Position numbers and translations under genes: made by a program
In this document: one piece after another, positions 54,433 to 63,852 of the stretch
How the letters are laid out: every line of letters begins with the position of its first letter
Position numbering within the stretch: position 1 is the stretch's first letter
The notes under the pieces: generated by a model
The model's database searches: none
Seen by the model: the letters and a program-made list of their open reading frames with translations, nothing else
What the model was told of the DNA's origin: nothing
Source of the DNA: Franconibacter pulveris DSM 19144
Lineage (GTDB): Bacteria > Pseudomonadota > Gammaproteobacteria > Enterobacterales > Enterobacteriaceae
DNA length: 64,000 bases
Direction: 5' to 3'
Assembly (NCBI GenBank): GCA_000621185.1
Contig: KK211222.1
Coordinates: 178,230 to 242,229 of the forward strand

Positions 54433-56945
54433 CACAGTAACTCCATTCTCCAGGTGTGCAGGTCAGCCGCATCGAGCAGCGGCGAATGGCCTTCGGCATC
54501 GGTTTCACCTTCAATCACGTCGCCTGCGGTACTGACCAGACGGAATTTCTGGTTCGCCAGTACCTGTTCCGCGTCGTCGCCCGCATGAAGGCGGTAGCGG
54601 CGTTTAAACGCGCCCTTCTCAAACAGCGGTGGGGAGGTTTTCACGCTTTCGCCCGTCATGTAGCGCAGGACGGGGGCTTTCAGCTCAATCTTGACGGGGG
54701 AGAAAATCTCCACGGCCCCGTTGGGATTAATGCGCACACCACCGCCGCCGCACGTTATCTGGATACCGTTTTTGGCGCTGGCGCTCAGCCTGCCGTCTGA
54801 GGTTGCAAGGGTGAAATCCTGCTGTGAAAAGAGATGCATCCTGCCGCGTTGCGCCTGCGTGACCACGTTGCCGGAGGCGGCAATCAGCTTTATGCCGAGT
54901 TTGCGGGAGAACAGTGAGACAGCCTCGCCTGCCGCCAGCGAGAATTTTTTGAATATACTCAGGCTGGCGCCGCCGCCCGCCGTGGCGACCAGATCCTGGC
55001 CTGCGGTGAGTTGCAGGCTCCCCGGCGTGAGCTGGGCGATGCCTTTGTCGGCATAGGCCAGCAGCCCTGGCGCGGAAAGCTGGTTCAGCGCCTGGCTTAA
55101 CTGCTGCTGCAACGTGGTATCCGCGCCGTCCGCCCCGGCGGTGTCGGCGCACTGTTGCAGGGTGCGGGCGAGCGCCAGGGCGCTTTCCAGCGCGGCGACG
55201 GCGGCGGACATATCAAGCTGCTTGCCCTGGGCGCGGAGCTGCGGTTCGGTGGTGAGCAGGATGCCTTTTGCGGCGCGGGCGGCGAGCCAGTTATCGGTGC
55301 GGGCTTCCACTCCTTCGCCGCGCTGCTTACGGCTGGCGTCCACCAGGTGGCCAAGGCTGAGCTGGCTTTTGCCATGCTCAGTGGCCACCTTGATGTGCTC
55401 CCGGCCGCGCTCATCATCAAGGCGAATTTTATTGTTCGCCGGGGTGCGTATGACGTTGCGCCGTTCGTTGGCGGCAGTCACCAGGTCGTGGTGTCTACCG
55501 TCATGAAGCGCATGGGCGATATAGGGCCTGTCCGGGTCGCCGTGCTCAAAGGCGACGGCCACCTCCGTGCCGTCCAGCAGGGGAAAGTGGAAGCCGTAGG
55601 TATCTCCCGCATAGGGTCTGCCGAGCCGGAGCCAGGCGCTCTCGAGTCCTTTCTTTTTCTCCTCCAGATCGAAATCAAACTTAACGTGATAGCGGCCCTG
55701 TAAATCCAGGTCACCGTACAGGGAATCGGCGCTCGAGGAGACTCGGGCGGGGACGGTGCCGCTGATAACCGGACGCGGCAGCGGTTCGGGACGAAAGCAA
55801 ACGCGATCGCTGTACGGGATGCCGCTTAGCCTGGCGCGGTAGCTTTCGCTGCGGCTGCCGCTCAGGGTGACGGCGGTGATAACCATGCCCTGGCTGAAAG
55901 CGTCAGGAGCCCCACCGACGATTTTAAACACATCGCCTGCCACCAGAGCCGGGTCGTTGGTGAGCGCTGAAAGCCGGAACTGGTTATTGAGTAGTTGCTC
56001 ATGCCGTAGGCGAGCATAGAACGAGTCGGTTTCACAGGTGTCGCCGTAAAAATCTCCCGCTACCAGATGCGGGGCGGGGTAGCGGTAAACCCGGCCGGTG
56101 GTGATAGATTCAGGGATATCGGGAACATGAACGGAAAAGATGCGCTGCGGGGAATCAGGCGTGCGGTAGTTATAGTTGCGCGCCAACACCGAGGCGGGAA
56201 CTACGTTTACCGTGTCCTGCAATTGCGTTACGTAAACCTTATGGCTGGTCAGTCCGCTGACACGGACATACGGGCGCGTTTTGTCGCTATAGCAAAGACG
56301 CCGCCCGGTATCGTCAAAAATCATCAGCACCTGCTCTTTCACGTCCGGGTGGTTTTCGAAGCGCCAGAAAATGCCCACCTCCGCCAGCAGCCGCTGAATA
56401 AATCGCAAATCCGTTTCGCGCCACTGAACAATCATTTCACGGCGCGGATAGTTCCGTAGCGTGCTCATATCGACCTTGAAGGCGCCGTGCGGCATATGCT
56501 CAAGTATCACGGCTTTGACCAGCTCCGGTACGCTCATATTCAGGTAAACGGCTGACTTGGTGGTGTTATTGAGCAGCGACAGTTCATGCTCCAGCACGCA
56601 TTCATAGAGCGTTTCATCAGCGGAATCACTGACACGGCCAAGCGAGGTAATAATGCCGTTAACCTGCCGCTGCGGGAGCCAGGGGTTATCTTTCTCCCAG
56701 GCGTGAGGATTGCGTGCCCGCATCAGGAAAGTGGCGGGGCAATTAAGAATATCTTTAAGCGGCAGATGATTATCGGAACAGGTAAAACGAATGGTGTAGC
56801 GGTAGGGCTGGCTTAACTTTTCTTCGCCTGTAAAACTCAGTACATCGGCAACTATTGAAGGGTTCCAGTTAAAACGTAATAAATAACGGTTGATGGTATT
56901 AATTTGTTGAATACGATCTGTGGGAATATCACCAGCGCTGGGCAT
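54432..56945 (-). CDS. vgrG: T6SS spike protein VgrG with DUF2345 extension, second locus
   Basis: The protein is 837 aa from the ATG at 56945 (GGAGGA 6 nt upstream). An ATG at 56957 is less likely because the ribosome-binding site would fall inside it. The gp27-like part is about 20-390, and the gp5 OB part about 400-480 (YGDLDLQGRYHVKFDFDLE, WLRLGRPYAGDTYGFHFPLLDGTEVAVAFEHGDPDRPYI in parts). A DUF2345 prism spans about 560-750, followed by a short tail (about 770-837). It is very different from the vgrG at 12677. It heads a seven-frame overlapping unit that delivers the Tle3 lipase. Confidence 0.94.
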   Translation of the reverse strand: MPSAGDIPTDRIQQINTINRYLLRFNWNPSIVADVLSFTGEEKLSQPYRYTIRFTCSDNHLPLKDILNCPATFLMRARNPHAWEKDNPWLPQRQVNGIITSLGRVSDSADETLYECVLEHELSLLNNTTKSAVYLNMSVPELVKAVILEHMPHGAFKVDMSTLRNYPRREMIVQWRETDLRFIQRLLAEVGIFWRFENHPDVKEQVLMIFDDTGRRLCYSDKTRPYVRVSGLTSHKVYVTQLQDTVNVVPASVLARNYNYRTPDSPQRIFSVHVPDIPESITTGRVYRYPAPHLVAGDFYGDTCETDSFYARLRHEQLLNNQFRLSALTNDPALVAGDVFKIVGGAPDAFSQGMVITAVTLSGSRSESYRARLSGIPYSDRVCFRPEPLPRPVISGTVPARVSSSADSLYGDLDLQGRYHVKFDFDLEEKKKGLESAWLRLGRPYAGDTYGFHFPLLDGTEVAVAFEHGDPDRPYIAHALHDGRHHDLVTAANERRNVIRTPANNKIRLDDERGREHIKVATEHGKSQLSLGHLVDASRKQRGEGVEARTDNWLAARAAKGILLTTEPQLRAQGKQLDMSAAVAALESALALARTLQQCADTAGADGADTTLQQQLSQALNQLSAPGLLAYADKGIAQLTPGSLQLTAGQDLVATAGGGASLSIFKKFSLAAGEAVSLFSRKLGIKLIAASGNVVTQAQRGRMHLFSQQDFTLATSDGRLSASAKNGIQITCGGGGVRINPNGAVEIFSPVKIELKAPVLRYMTGESVKTSPPLFEKGAFKRRYRLHAGDDAEQVLANQKFRLVSTAGDVIEGETDAEGHSPLLDAADLHTWRMELL

Positions 56946-57289
56946 AATTTCCTCCATGAAAAATACGTTGCCGTTAATATAAAGTAATTTTCTGGCGGGT
57001 AATATTTATAAAGTGCTGCAAAATATAATTTATTTAATGCATTCATGTGGTTAATAATTTTTGGACTATTGAGAGCGTAAGGGAATTAATTAAAGGCATT
57101 AAAGCTTGCGGCAATAATTTCTTTCAGCGAGTTGGTAAAGTAAATCAACGAATAAAATTTGCTGGAATAAAGGCAGGGATAGCCGTAGCAGAAAAGCGGC
57201 GGGCAGCGGTTTAGCGGGTGGGCTGCGAAGCAAAGCGCGTTTTTAAGCGTTGCGGCGCCTCGCCCTCTTTCGGGGAGGCGCCGCAACGG
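56946..57289. other. Non-coding gap between the T6SS module and chaA, with a strong hairpin
   Basis: AT-rich promoter-like DNA precedes vgrG (56946-57130). At 57248-57288 CGTTGCGGCGCCTC is exactly mirrored by GAGGCGCCGCAACG, a 14-bp GC-rich stem just after the chaA stop. It lacks a U-tract on the chaA strand, so it may stabilise the chaA 3' end or mark the insertion border. No gene is seen. Confidence 0.6.
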
Positions 57290-58393
57290 TCAGGCAAAAA
57301 TCGTCATCAGATAGGCGGCGAAAAGCGCCAGATGCGCCGCGCCGTTAAGCACGTTCGTCCGCCCTGTGGAGAAAGAGATCTGACAGAGCACCAGCGAGGC
57401 CAGCATAACCACCATCTCCGGCGCGCCCAGACCAAACACCAGGTCGTTGCCGGTCAGAATCGCTATCAGCGTGACCGTGGGAACCGTTAATGAGATTGTC
57501 GCCAGCACGGAACCAAAGAAGAGGTTCATGGCGCGCTGCACCTGGTTATTGAGCACCGCTTTTAAGGCCCCCAGGCCTTCCGGCGAGAGGATCAGCAGCG
57601 CCACCAGAAAACCGGTGAAGGAGACCGGGGCGTTCAGGTGCGTCAGCAAGGCTTCCAGTGGGTTTGCGTTCATTTTGGTCACGGCGATAACCGCAATCAG
57701 ATGAACGATCAGCCAGATGGCATGCCACAGGCTGCTGTGCGCCGAAGGTTTGCCGTGGTGCGGGTCGTCACCGTCGCCTTCATCTTCATGCTCGTAAACA
57801 AACAGGCTCTGGTGCGTTTTGGTCTGAATCAGCAAGAACACGCCGTACATGGCGGCGGAAATCAGCGCCACCAGCAGCGACTGGGCGGTGGTGAAGTTGC
57901 CACCGGGCAGGGCCATCGGGAAGACCAGCACAATCACCGCCAGCGGAAAGAGCGCTATCAGATACTGCTTAATGCCGAACAGGTTCACATATTGCGTGGC
58001 GAACTTGCGCCCGCCCAGCAGCAAGGCGAAACCCACCAGCCCGCCGGTGACAATCATGATGATGGAGTAAAGCGTATCGCGCATCAGGGTTGGCGCGGCG
58101 TCGCCGGTCGCCATCAGGGCGGAAATCAGGCTGACTTCGAGGATAACGACCGAGAGGCTCAGGATAAGCGACCCATAAGGCTCGCCCAGGCGGTGCGCCA
58201 GCACATCGGCGTGTCGCACCACGCTAAACGCGCTGTAGAGAATGGCTATCAGGGAAAGGATGTTAATACCGACTACCGCTGGCAGCGACTGGCTCCCGCC
58301 CCACAGGGCCAGCACCGCCAGCGCCAGCACCGGAAAAATGAGCGTGGTCTCCTTGTGGCGGGTTTTCACCGCCTCATGCGTTGTTTTGGTCAT
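57290..58393 (-). CDS. chaA: Sodium-potassium/calcium-proton antiporter ChaA
   Basis: The protein is 367 aa from the ATG at 58393 (MTKTTHEAVKTRHKETT). The frame is open 57 nt further up but unconserved. It has ten or eleven membrane segments, two CaCA repeats with the GEPYGSLILSLSVVILEVSLI and FTGFLVALLILSPEGLGALKAV blocks carrying the acidic transport residues, and the cytoplasmic acidic loop YEHEDEGDGDDPHHGKPSAHSS. It extrudes Ca2+, Na+ and K+ at alkaline pH. Very close to E. coli ChaA, with the same divergent arrangement to chaB. Confidence 0.96.
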   Translation of the reverse strand: MTKTTHEAVKTRHKETTLIFPVLALAVLALWGGSQSLPAVVGINILSLIAILYSAFSVVRHADVLAHRLGEPYGSLILSLSVVILEVSLISALMATGDAAPTLMRDTLYSIIMIVTGGLVGFALLLGGRKFATQYVNLFGIKQYLIALFPLAVIVLVFPMALPGGNFTTAQSLLVALISAAMYGVFLLIQTKTHQSLFVYEHEDEGDGDDPHHGKPSAHSSLWHAIWLIVHLIAVIAVTKMNANPLEALLTHLNAPVSFTGFLVALLILSPEGLGALKAVLNNQVQRAMNLFFGSVLATISLTVPTVTLIAILTGNDLVFGLGAPEMVVMLASLVLCQISFSTGRTNVLNGAAHLALFAAYLMTIFA

Positions 58394-58664
58394 TAATTTT
58401 CTCCAGAGTGGCGATTCTTTATCATTATAGTGAGCGAACGAGCTGCGCATAAAATAGCAAACACGCGCTTTTATCGCGGGATATTTACGAATTTTTACGG
58501 CTTAAGATAATTTTTACGCTGAAAGGGTCATAATTGACGGCTTTGTTTATATTACGTTTATCCGCCAGCGGGTTGAACCTGATTACAAACCACAATTCAC
58601 CCCGGCTGGCGAAGGCGCGCATCCTGTTCCACACTTACTTTTTCTGTGTAAAAGGAGATAGCCG

Positions 58665-58895
58665 ATGCCATACGATTCCCGCAGCGATTTACCCGACAAC
58701 GTGAAAAACGTGCTGCCTGCCCACGCGCAGGATATCTATAAAGAGGCCTTCAACAGCGCCTGGGACCAATATAAAGACAAAGATGACCGACGCGGCGACG
58801 ATACCCGGGAAGAGACGGCGCATAAGGTGGCCTGGGCCGCGGTGAAAAATGAGTATGAAAAAGGCGATGATGACAAATGGCATAAGAAAAAATAA
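58665..58895 (+). CDS. chaB: ChaB cation transport regulator
   Basis: A 76-aa protein matching the ChaB family: LPDNVKNVLPAHAQDIYKEAFNSAWDQY and ETAHKVAWAAVKNEYEKG (both in overlapping parts), ending in a lysine-rich tail. E. coli ChaB was proposed to regulate ChaA and is cytoplasmic. AAAGGAG lies 9 nt upstream. The 272-bp divergent gap to chaA carries the promoters. Confidence 0.94.
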   Translation: MPYDSRSDLPDNVKNVLPAHAQDIYKEAFNSAWDQYKDKDDRRGDDTREETAHKVAWAAVKNEYEKGDDDKWHKKK

Positions 58896-59124
58896 GGGTG
58901 CTTTAATGCCTTGATTACCCGATACCTTTACAGCCCGATCGCTTATTCTGGCAGGAAAAGATGACGGTTATGTGTTTTTGTGATGGCCGTCACCCTTGCC
59001 AGCGCCACGCTAATTGCATATCGTCAGCACTGTTGCTTTCTAAATAAACAGCAATAATGCCCGGAAAGCGCTTAAAAATGGCAGGGAAGAGAGCAGTAGC
59101 AGTAAGCAGTGGCGGAGGTAGAAC

Positions 59125-59820
59125 GTGTTAACTCGTGATTTCTTAATGAAAGCGGACTGTAAAACGGCGTTTGGCGCAATTGAGGAATCCTTACTCTGGT
59201 CGCCGGAGCAGCGCGCGGCGTCGTTGGCTGCGACACTTGCCTGTCGGCCGGACGACGGCCCGGTATGGATTTTCGGCTACGGCTCGCTGATGTGGAACCC
59301 GGCGCTGGAGTTCGAAGAGTGCGCGCCGGGCACGCTGGTGGGCTGGCACCGCGCTTTCTGCCTGCGTTTAACCGCCGGACGCGGCACCGCCTGCCAGCCA
59401 GGACGCATGCTGGCGCTTAAAGAGGGCGGCCGCACGACCGGCGTTGCTTACCGTCTTCCCGAGTCGCAGCTTGAAGCGGAGCTGACGCTGCTGTGGAAGC
59501 GGGAAATGATTACCGGCTGCTACCTGCCAAGCTGGTGCAAACTTGAGCTTGATGACGGTCGCACCATCAATGCGCTGGTCTTTATTATGGATCCGCGCCA
59601 TCCCCTCTATGAACCCGACACCCGCGCAAGGGTTATCGCTCCGCTTATCGCCGCCGCCAGCGGGCCGCTTGGCACCAACGCGCAGTATCTCTTTTTGCTT
59701 GAGCAGGAGTTGAAAAAGCTGGGGATGCGGGACGATTGTCTGGATGAGCTGGTGAGCGAAGTGCGCGCCTGGCAACAGCGCGGTGAGCAGGGCGGGGAGC
59801 TCCAGCCCGGGTTTGCATAA
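59125..59820 (+). CDS. chaC: Glutathione-specific gamma-glutamylcyclotransferase ChaC
   Basis: The protein is 231 aa. The substrate-binding motif is VWIFGYGSLMWNP (about 48-60), followed by the conserved GWHRAFCLRLTAGRGT, the segment LLWKREMITGCY with the catalytic Glu, and ASGPLGTNAQYLF. ChaC enzymes split glutathione into 5-oxoproline and Cys-Gly. The beginning (LTRDFLMKADCKTAFGAIEESLLW in parts) agrees with E. coli, supporting this start. Same strand as chaB, 229 bp later. Confidence 0.95.
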   Translation: MLTRDFLMKADCKTAFGAIEESLLWSPEQRAASLAATLACRPDDGPVWIFGYGSLMWNPALEFEECAPGTLVGWHRAFCLRLTAGRGTACQPGRMLALKEGGRTTGVAYRLPESQLEAELTLLWKREMITGCYLPSWCKLELDDGRTINALVFIMDPRHPLYEPDTRARVIAPLIAAASGPLGTNAQYLFLLEQELKKLGMRDDCLDELVSEVRAWQQRGEQGGELQPGFA

Positions 59821-59842
59821 AACCCTCCGCTTGCGCGGAGGG
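59817..59842 (-). terminator. Terminator between chaC and the DUF1883-type gene
   Basis: CCCTCCGC (59823-59830) pairs with GCGGAGGG (59835-59842). The minus-strand transcript ends with UUUU, so it fits the DUF1883-type gene best and may also protect the chaC 3' end. Confidence 0.65.
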
Positions 59843-59850
59843 GGAAACGG

Positions 59851-60093
59851 TCAGGCTGGTACGTAACTAATGGAGTGCTCCAGCGACTGACTGCGGCTAT
59901 CAATCAGGACATTCCATAAACCGCTGTAGGGCACCGTCAGATACGCGCTGCTGCGATCCTCGACGCTCAGAATATCCGCCGCCTCTTCAGCACGCGCTTT
60001 CGCGCTCATCAAGTGGATATGACATTTATCCGAACAGCGCACCACCACGGTGTCGCCGCCAAAAAGTTTCAACGTCGTTTTAACCAAAGCCAT
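59851..60093 (-). CDS. Small DUF1883-type protein
   Basis: An 80-aa protein with beta-rich pattern KLFGGDTVVVRCSDKCHIHLM and AYLTVPYSGLWNVLIDSR, which follows the DUF1883 layout (GGxVVxVxxS...VxLMD, then VPxxGxWxVxID). The function is unknown. It is cytoplasmic, with AGGGG just before the ATG. It is absent from the E. coli chaC-ychN interval, so it is an addition here with the chemoreceptor. Confidence 0.7.
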   Translation of the reverse strand: MALVKTTLKLFGGDTVVVRCSDKCHIHLMSAKARAEEAADILSVEDRSSAYLTVPYSGLWNVLIDSRSQSLEHSISYVPA

Positions 60094-60314
60094 TTTTTAC
60101 CCCTGCTATCAATGTGAAAATGTCTGCTTTCATCTCGTCAGGCGATAAAAGCAGTGAACTCGTTCACAAAACCCTTGCTGCATAACACCAAAGGGGAGGG
60201 CGGTTAATGCTGACTTTGATCAAAAAAAACGATAACCCATAAACTTTTGTGACGTTTCTCCTGAAACCATTCAGTGGGCGCATTTTTATTGCCTGAAAAC
60301 GCGCCCGCGCAGGG

Positions 60315-62102
60315 TTAAATGCGGAAATGGCCCGCCGTTTCCGCCAGCTCGCCCGCCTGGCTTTGCAGCGCGCCAGCGGCGGCGGCGGATTGCACGACCA
60401 GCTCGGCGTTCTGCTGCACCATACGGTCGAGATGCACGACGGCGTGGTTAATCTCCTGAATCCCTTTCATCTGCTCGCTGGTGGCGATGGTGATTTCCTG
60501 CATGATGCCGGAAACATTGCCGATGCTGCTGACAATGTCCTGCATCGACTCGCCCGCCTCACGCACATAGCGCGAGCCTGTCGCCACGCTGCTGGTGGTG
60601 GAGTCGATAAGCGACTTAATCTCTTTCGCCGCCTGCGCGCTGCGGCTGGCGAGGCTGCGCACTTCGCCCGCCACCACGGCGAAGCCGCGGCCCTGTTCGC
60701 CGGCACGCGCCGCTTCTACGGCGGCGTTCAGCGCCAGAATATTGGTCTGAAACGCGATGCCGTCGATAACGCTGGTAATATCGCCAATCTTCGACGAGGC
60801 GGTTTCGATAATCTGCATCGTGTCGATGGCGCGGGACACCACTTCGCCGCCGCGGCTCGCCACTTCAGAGGCGGTCTGCGCCTGGCCGCTCGCCTGGGCG
60901 GCGGCTTCGGTAGACTGCGCGACGGAGGCGGTAATCTGCTCCACGGCGCTGGCGGTTTCGCGCAGGCTGGAGGCTGCCTGCTCGGTGCGCCCGGAGAGAT
61001 CCTGGTTGCCCGCCGCAATCTCATTGGCCGCGACTTTCACCGAGGCGCTGGCGTCGCGCAGATGGCCCATCACCACCGAAAGCTTGTCGCTGAAGGCGTT
61101 AAACGCATGGGCAATTTGCGCCACTTCGTCACTGCCGTTTTCAGGCAGGCGTTGAGAAAGATCGTTCGTGCCGTTGCTGATGGCGTGCATGGCGTCGCGA
61201 ATGGTCAGCAGACGCTGAAGCAGTCTGGCCACCAGCAGATGCACCAGCGCGCCGGCCACCAGCACCAGAACGATAAGCGAGAGGGCGGATGCTTTGAGTT
61301 GCGCCTTCATACCAGACGTGGCGTCGCTTTCATCCAGCGCCACCACCAGATACCACTGCGTACCCGCCACCCGCGTCGCCAGCAGCTGTTTTGCCGCGCC
61401 CGCCTGTTCGCCTTTTTCGCCTTCCTGCGCCTTAATTAGCTGGCTGAACTCGACGCCGGAAACCGCGTCGCTGAAGGGTTTGAGCGTCAGCGCCGCGTCG
61501 CCTGCGGCAATCACCGAACCATCGACGTTAACCAGCATGCCGCTACTGTGTTCGGTAGGCTGAATGCTGCGCACGTTGGCGACCACGCTCTCCATCGACA
61601 GGTCGCCCGCCACCACAGCGGCAAGTTCGCCGTTGCGCTTCACCGGCACAGCGAAAGTGACCACCAGCTTACCGGTGCCGGCGTCGACGTAGGGCGCGGT
61701 GACGACTGGCGCATCGGCCTTCAGCACCTGCTGATACCAGGGGCGGATGGTCGGATCGTAGTCGGCAGGCACCCCGGTGGGATCGGAGAATTTCGCGGTT
61801 TTACTGGGGTAGCCCACGTAAACATTGGTAAACCCGCCCGCAGTGGCAATCTGGCGAAACACCGGCACCGGGTCTTCGCTCACGGCGACGGCATCCAGCG
61901 ACTGGATCACCGTCATTTTGTTTTTTACCCAGTCTGCAATCGCAAGCGTATGGCTTTTGCTGGTGCTGCGCAGCGTTTCGAGGCGGGTCTGTTGATTATC
62001 GTGTTGTGAAACCAGGTAGTTAATCACCGTATTAAGCAAAAGCGCGACAACTAGACAGCCGGCGGTGGCGGCGATTATCCGTGTGCGAATAGAAGTAAAC
62101 AT
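60315..62102 (-). CDS. Methyl-accepting chemotaxis protein with dCache sensor
   Basis: The protein is 595 aa. TM1 spans about 8-29, the periplasmic dCache-type sensor about 35-270 ([35 protein letters not shown] in parts; RPWYQ is the Cache signature), TM2 about 277-297, HAMP about 298-350. The signalling domain has the highly conserved tip [20 protein letters not shown] and [19 protein letters not shown]. It lacks the C-terminal pentapeptide that tethers CheR/CheB in Tar and Tsr. Cache sensors often bind amino or organic acids. The ligand here is unknown. It is monocistronic. Confidence 0.93.
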   Translation of the reverse strand: MFTSIRTRIIAATAGCLVVALLLNTVINYLVSQHDNQQTRLETLRSTSKSHTLAIADWVKNKMTVIQSLDAVAVSEDPVPVFRQIATAGGFTNVYVGYPSKTAKFSDPTGVPADYDPTIRPWYQQVLKADAPVVTAPYVDAGTGKLVVTFAVPVKRNGELAAVVAGDLSMESVVANVRSIQPTEHSSGMLVNVDGSVIAAGDAALTLKPFSDAVSGVEFSQLIKAQEGEKGEQAGAAKQLLATRVAGTQWYLVVALDESDATSGMKAQLKASALSLIVLVLVAGALVHLLVARLLQRLLTIRDAMHAISNGTNDLSQRLPENGSDEVAQIAHAFNAFSDKLSVVMGHLRDASASVKVAANEIAAGNQDLSGRTEQAASSLRETASAVEQITASVAQSTEAAAQASGQAQTASEVASRGGEVVSRAIDTMQIIETASSKIGDITSVIDGIAFQTNILALNAAVEAARAGEQGRGFAVVAGEVRSLASRSAQAAKEIKSLIDSTTSSVATGSRYVREAGESMQDIVSSIGNVSGIMQEITIATSEQMKGIQEINHAVVHLDRMVQQNAELVVQSAAAAGALQSQAGELAETAGHFRI

Positions 62103-62208
62103 AGTAAGTACCCTGCTGTGTTGTTATTAAAGGGCTATCGGCAACCCCAGCAGGGACTTGATGCGCAAAGTCGCAATATAAGAAAACAGTGTTACCCAGG
62201 CGTGATTA

Positions 62209-62562
62209 TTAGAAAGTCAACACCTTGTCCGCCGCCAGCGTCCACTGCGCCAGCTCCACCAGCGTGCCGATGGCGATGCCGTCCGCCAGCGGCAGGTCAG
62301 TAATGCCGCGCCCGTCGGTGCAGGTCTTACAGAGCTTTACCGGCACGCCCTGGGCTGTGAGGATCTCAAGCATTTGCTGGATGTTATACCCCTCGGCGGG
62401 GCGCTGGCCGCGCAGTCCGGCGGTGACCGCGTCGGACATCAAGAAAAGCTTCAGCGTCACGCTTTCGTCCTGCTCGCGCAGCGCAATGGCAAGCCGCAGG
62501 CTGTTGAACAACGACTCGCTGCCGTAAGCGGCGCCGCTTGCGATAATCACGATATTTTGCAT
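62209..62562 (-). CDS. ychN: DsrE-family protein YchN
   Basis: The protein is 117 aa. It starts MQNIVIIASGAAYGSESLFNSLRLAIAL and contains SDAVTAGLRGQRPAEGYNIQQMLE and VKLCKTCTDGRGI (parts quoted), matching E. coli YchN, a homohexameric DsrE/F-like protein of unknown role. The cysteines in CKTC sit where sulfur-relay proteins have reactive residues. In E. coli it also follows chaC closely. Here two genes separate them. Confidence 0.93.
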   Translation of the reverse strand: MQNIVIIASGAAYGSESLFNSLRLAIALREQDESVTLKLFLMSDAVTAGLRGQRPAEGYNIQQMLEILTAQGVPVKLCKTCTDGRGITDLPLADGIAIGTLVELAQWTLAADKVLTF

Positions 62563-62637
62563 GTTGGCTCCTTTGCCCTGAAGGCACAGTTATTGCTTTA
62601 AAGGAAATAAGGTAAACCTCGTTACAGGAGATGCAGG

Positions 62638-63852
62638 ATGCGCAATGTGGCCGACCATCCGACAGATGCGCTGGGCTGGTTTCGCTTCGCCCGTCAGCAG
62701 CGGCGACGCCAGCTCGAAGCGGGGCTGCAGGTAGGGGAATGGGGTAGCCAGATAAGCCATCTGGTGCATATGCTACAGCGTGAGCGGGGCGCCTCCAACA
62801 TCTGGCTCTGTTCCGGCGGCCAGCTTTTTGTTCGCGAAGTGCCGTTTTGCATCGCGCAGTCGGATGAACAAATTGCCGCGCTGCGCCAGCGGCTGGCGTT
62901 GCCCGACCCGATTATCAACGCCGCTATTGCCGGGCGGCTGGCCTGCGCGCTCTGGTATCTCGACGCGCTGCCTGCGCTGCGTAGCCGTATTCAGGCGCGC
63001 AGTATTGAGCCGGAAGCGGCGATGGCGCAGTTCAGCCAGAGCATTGGCCATTTGTTGAGCATCGTGCCGGAGGCGAACGACACGCTGGATGATGCAAACC
63101 TCGCCCGGGCGCTGACGGCGCTCTACAGTTTTATGCAGGGTAAAGAACTGGCGGGGCAGGAGCGGGCGATCGGGGCGATGGGCTTTACCCGAGGAGACTT
63201 CAGCGATCCGCTGCGCCAGATGCTGGTGGACCGCATCGACGGACAGCAGCGCTGCTTCGGCACGTTCATCGCCCTTGCCGCGCCGGAACTTGCCGCAGAG
63301 TTTCGGGAGCAGGGGGAGGCGTCGCGAGAAATGGAGCAACTGCGTCGCCTTGCCTGTACCCGTCTGCCCCCGGATGAAGAGACCGCCGGGCTGGCGGTGC
63401 GCTGGTTCGCCCTGCAAACCCAGCGTCTCGACAAACTGCGCGAAACCGAAGAGAGATTAATCGCCGTATTGCAGCAGGCGGCGCAAGCGCAACTTCATCA
63501 AGAAACTGAGAACAATGAGCCGGACGAAGCGGCCTTCTCCCGCTGGGTGCAGGATCATGCCTGCCAGGAAGAACCCGCCGCGCTGGACCGTCATCTGCTG
63601 CCGCTGGTTCGCCAGCAGGCCAGACAGCTTGAAACCCTGACGCGCCAGCTCGCCTCGCTGCAGGAGACGCTGGAAGAGCGCAAGGTGATCGATAAGGCCA
63701 AAAGCCTGTTGATTCGCCATCAGCAACTCAGCGAGGAGCAAGCGTGGCAGCAGCTGCGCAAGCTGGCGATGGACCAGAATAAACGCATGGTGGAGATTGC
63801 CCGTGCGATGCTCTCCGTGGCTGATTTATGGCCGATAACCCCAAAGGAGTAG
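62638..63852 (+). CDS. nasR: Nitrate/nitrite-responsive antiterminator NasR
   Basis: A 404-aa protein with an N-terminal NIT nitrate-sensing domain (about 35-290; HMLQRERGASNIWLCSGG with the conserved Arg near residue 50, and ALYSFMQGKELAGQERAIG) and a C-terminal ANTAR RNA-binding domain (about 335-398; LEERKVIDKAKSLLIRHQQLSEEQAWQQLRKLAMDQ in parts). In Klebsiella NasR frees the nasF operon (nitrate assimilation) from leader termination when nitrate is present. The assimilation genes would be expected to the right of the window. Confidence 0.92.
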   Translation: MRNVADHPTDALGWFRFARQQRRRQLEAGLQVGEWGSQISHLVHMLQRERGASNIWLCSGGQLFVREVPFCIAQSDEQIAALRQRLALPDPIINAAIAGRLACALWYLDALPALRSRIQARSIEPEAAMAQFSQSIGHLLSIVPEANDTLDDANLARALTALYSFMQGKELAGQERAIGAMGFTRGDFSDPLRQMLVDRIDGQQRCFGTFIALAAPELAAEFREQGEASREMEQLRRLACTRLPPDEETAGLAVRWFALQTQRLDKLRETEERLIAVLQQAAQAQLHQETENNEPDEAAFSRWVQDHACQEEPAALDRHLLPLVRQQARQLETLTRQLASLQETLEERKVIDKAKSLLIRHQQLSEEQAWQQLRKLAMDQNKRMVEIARAMLSVADLWPITPKE

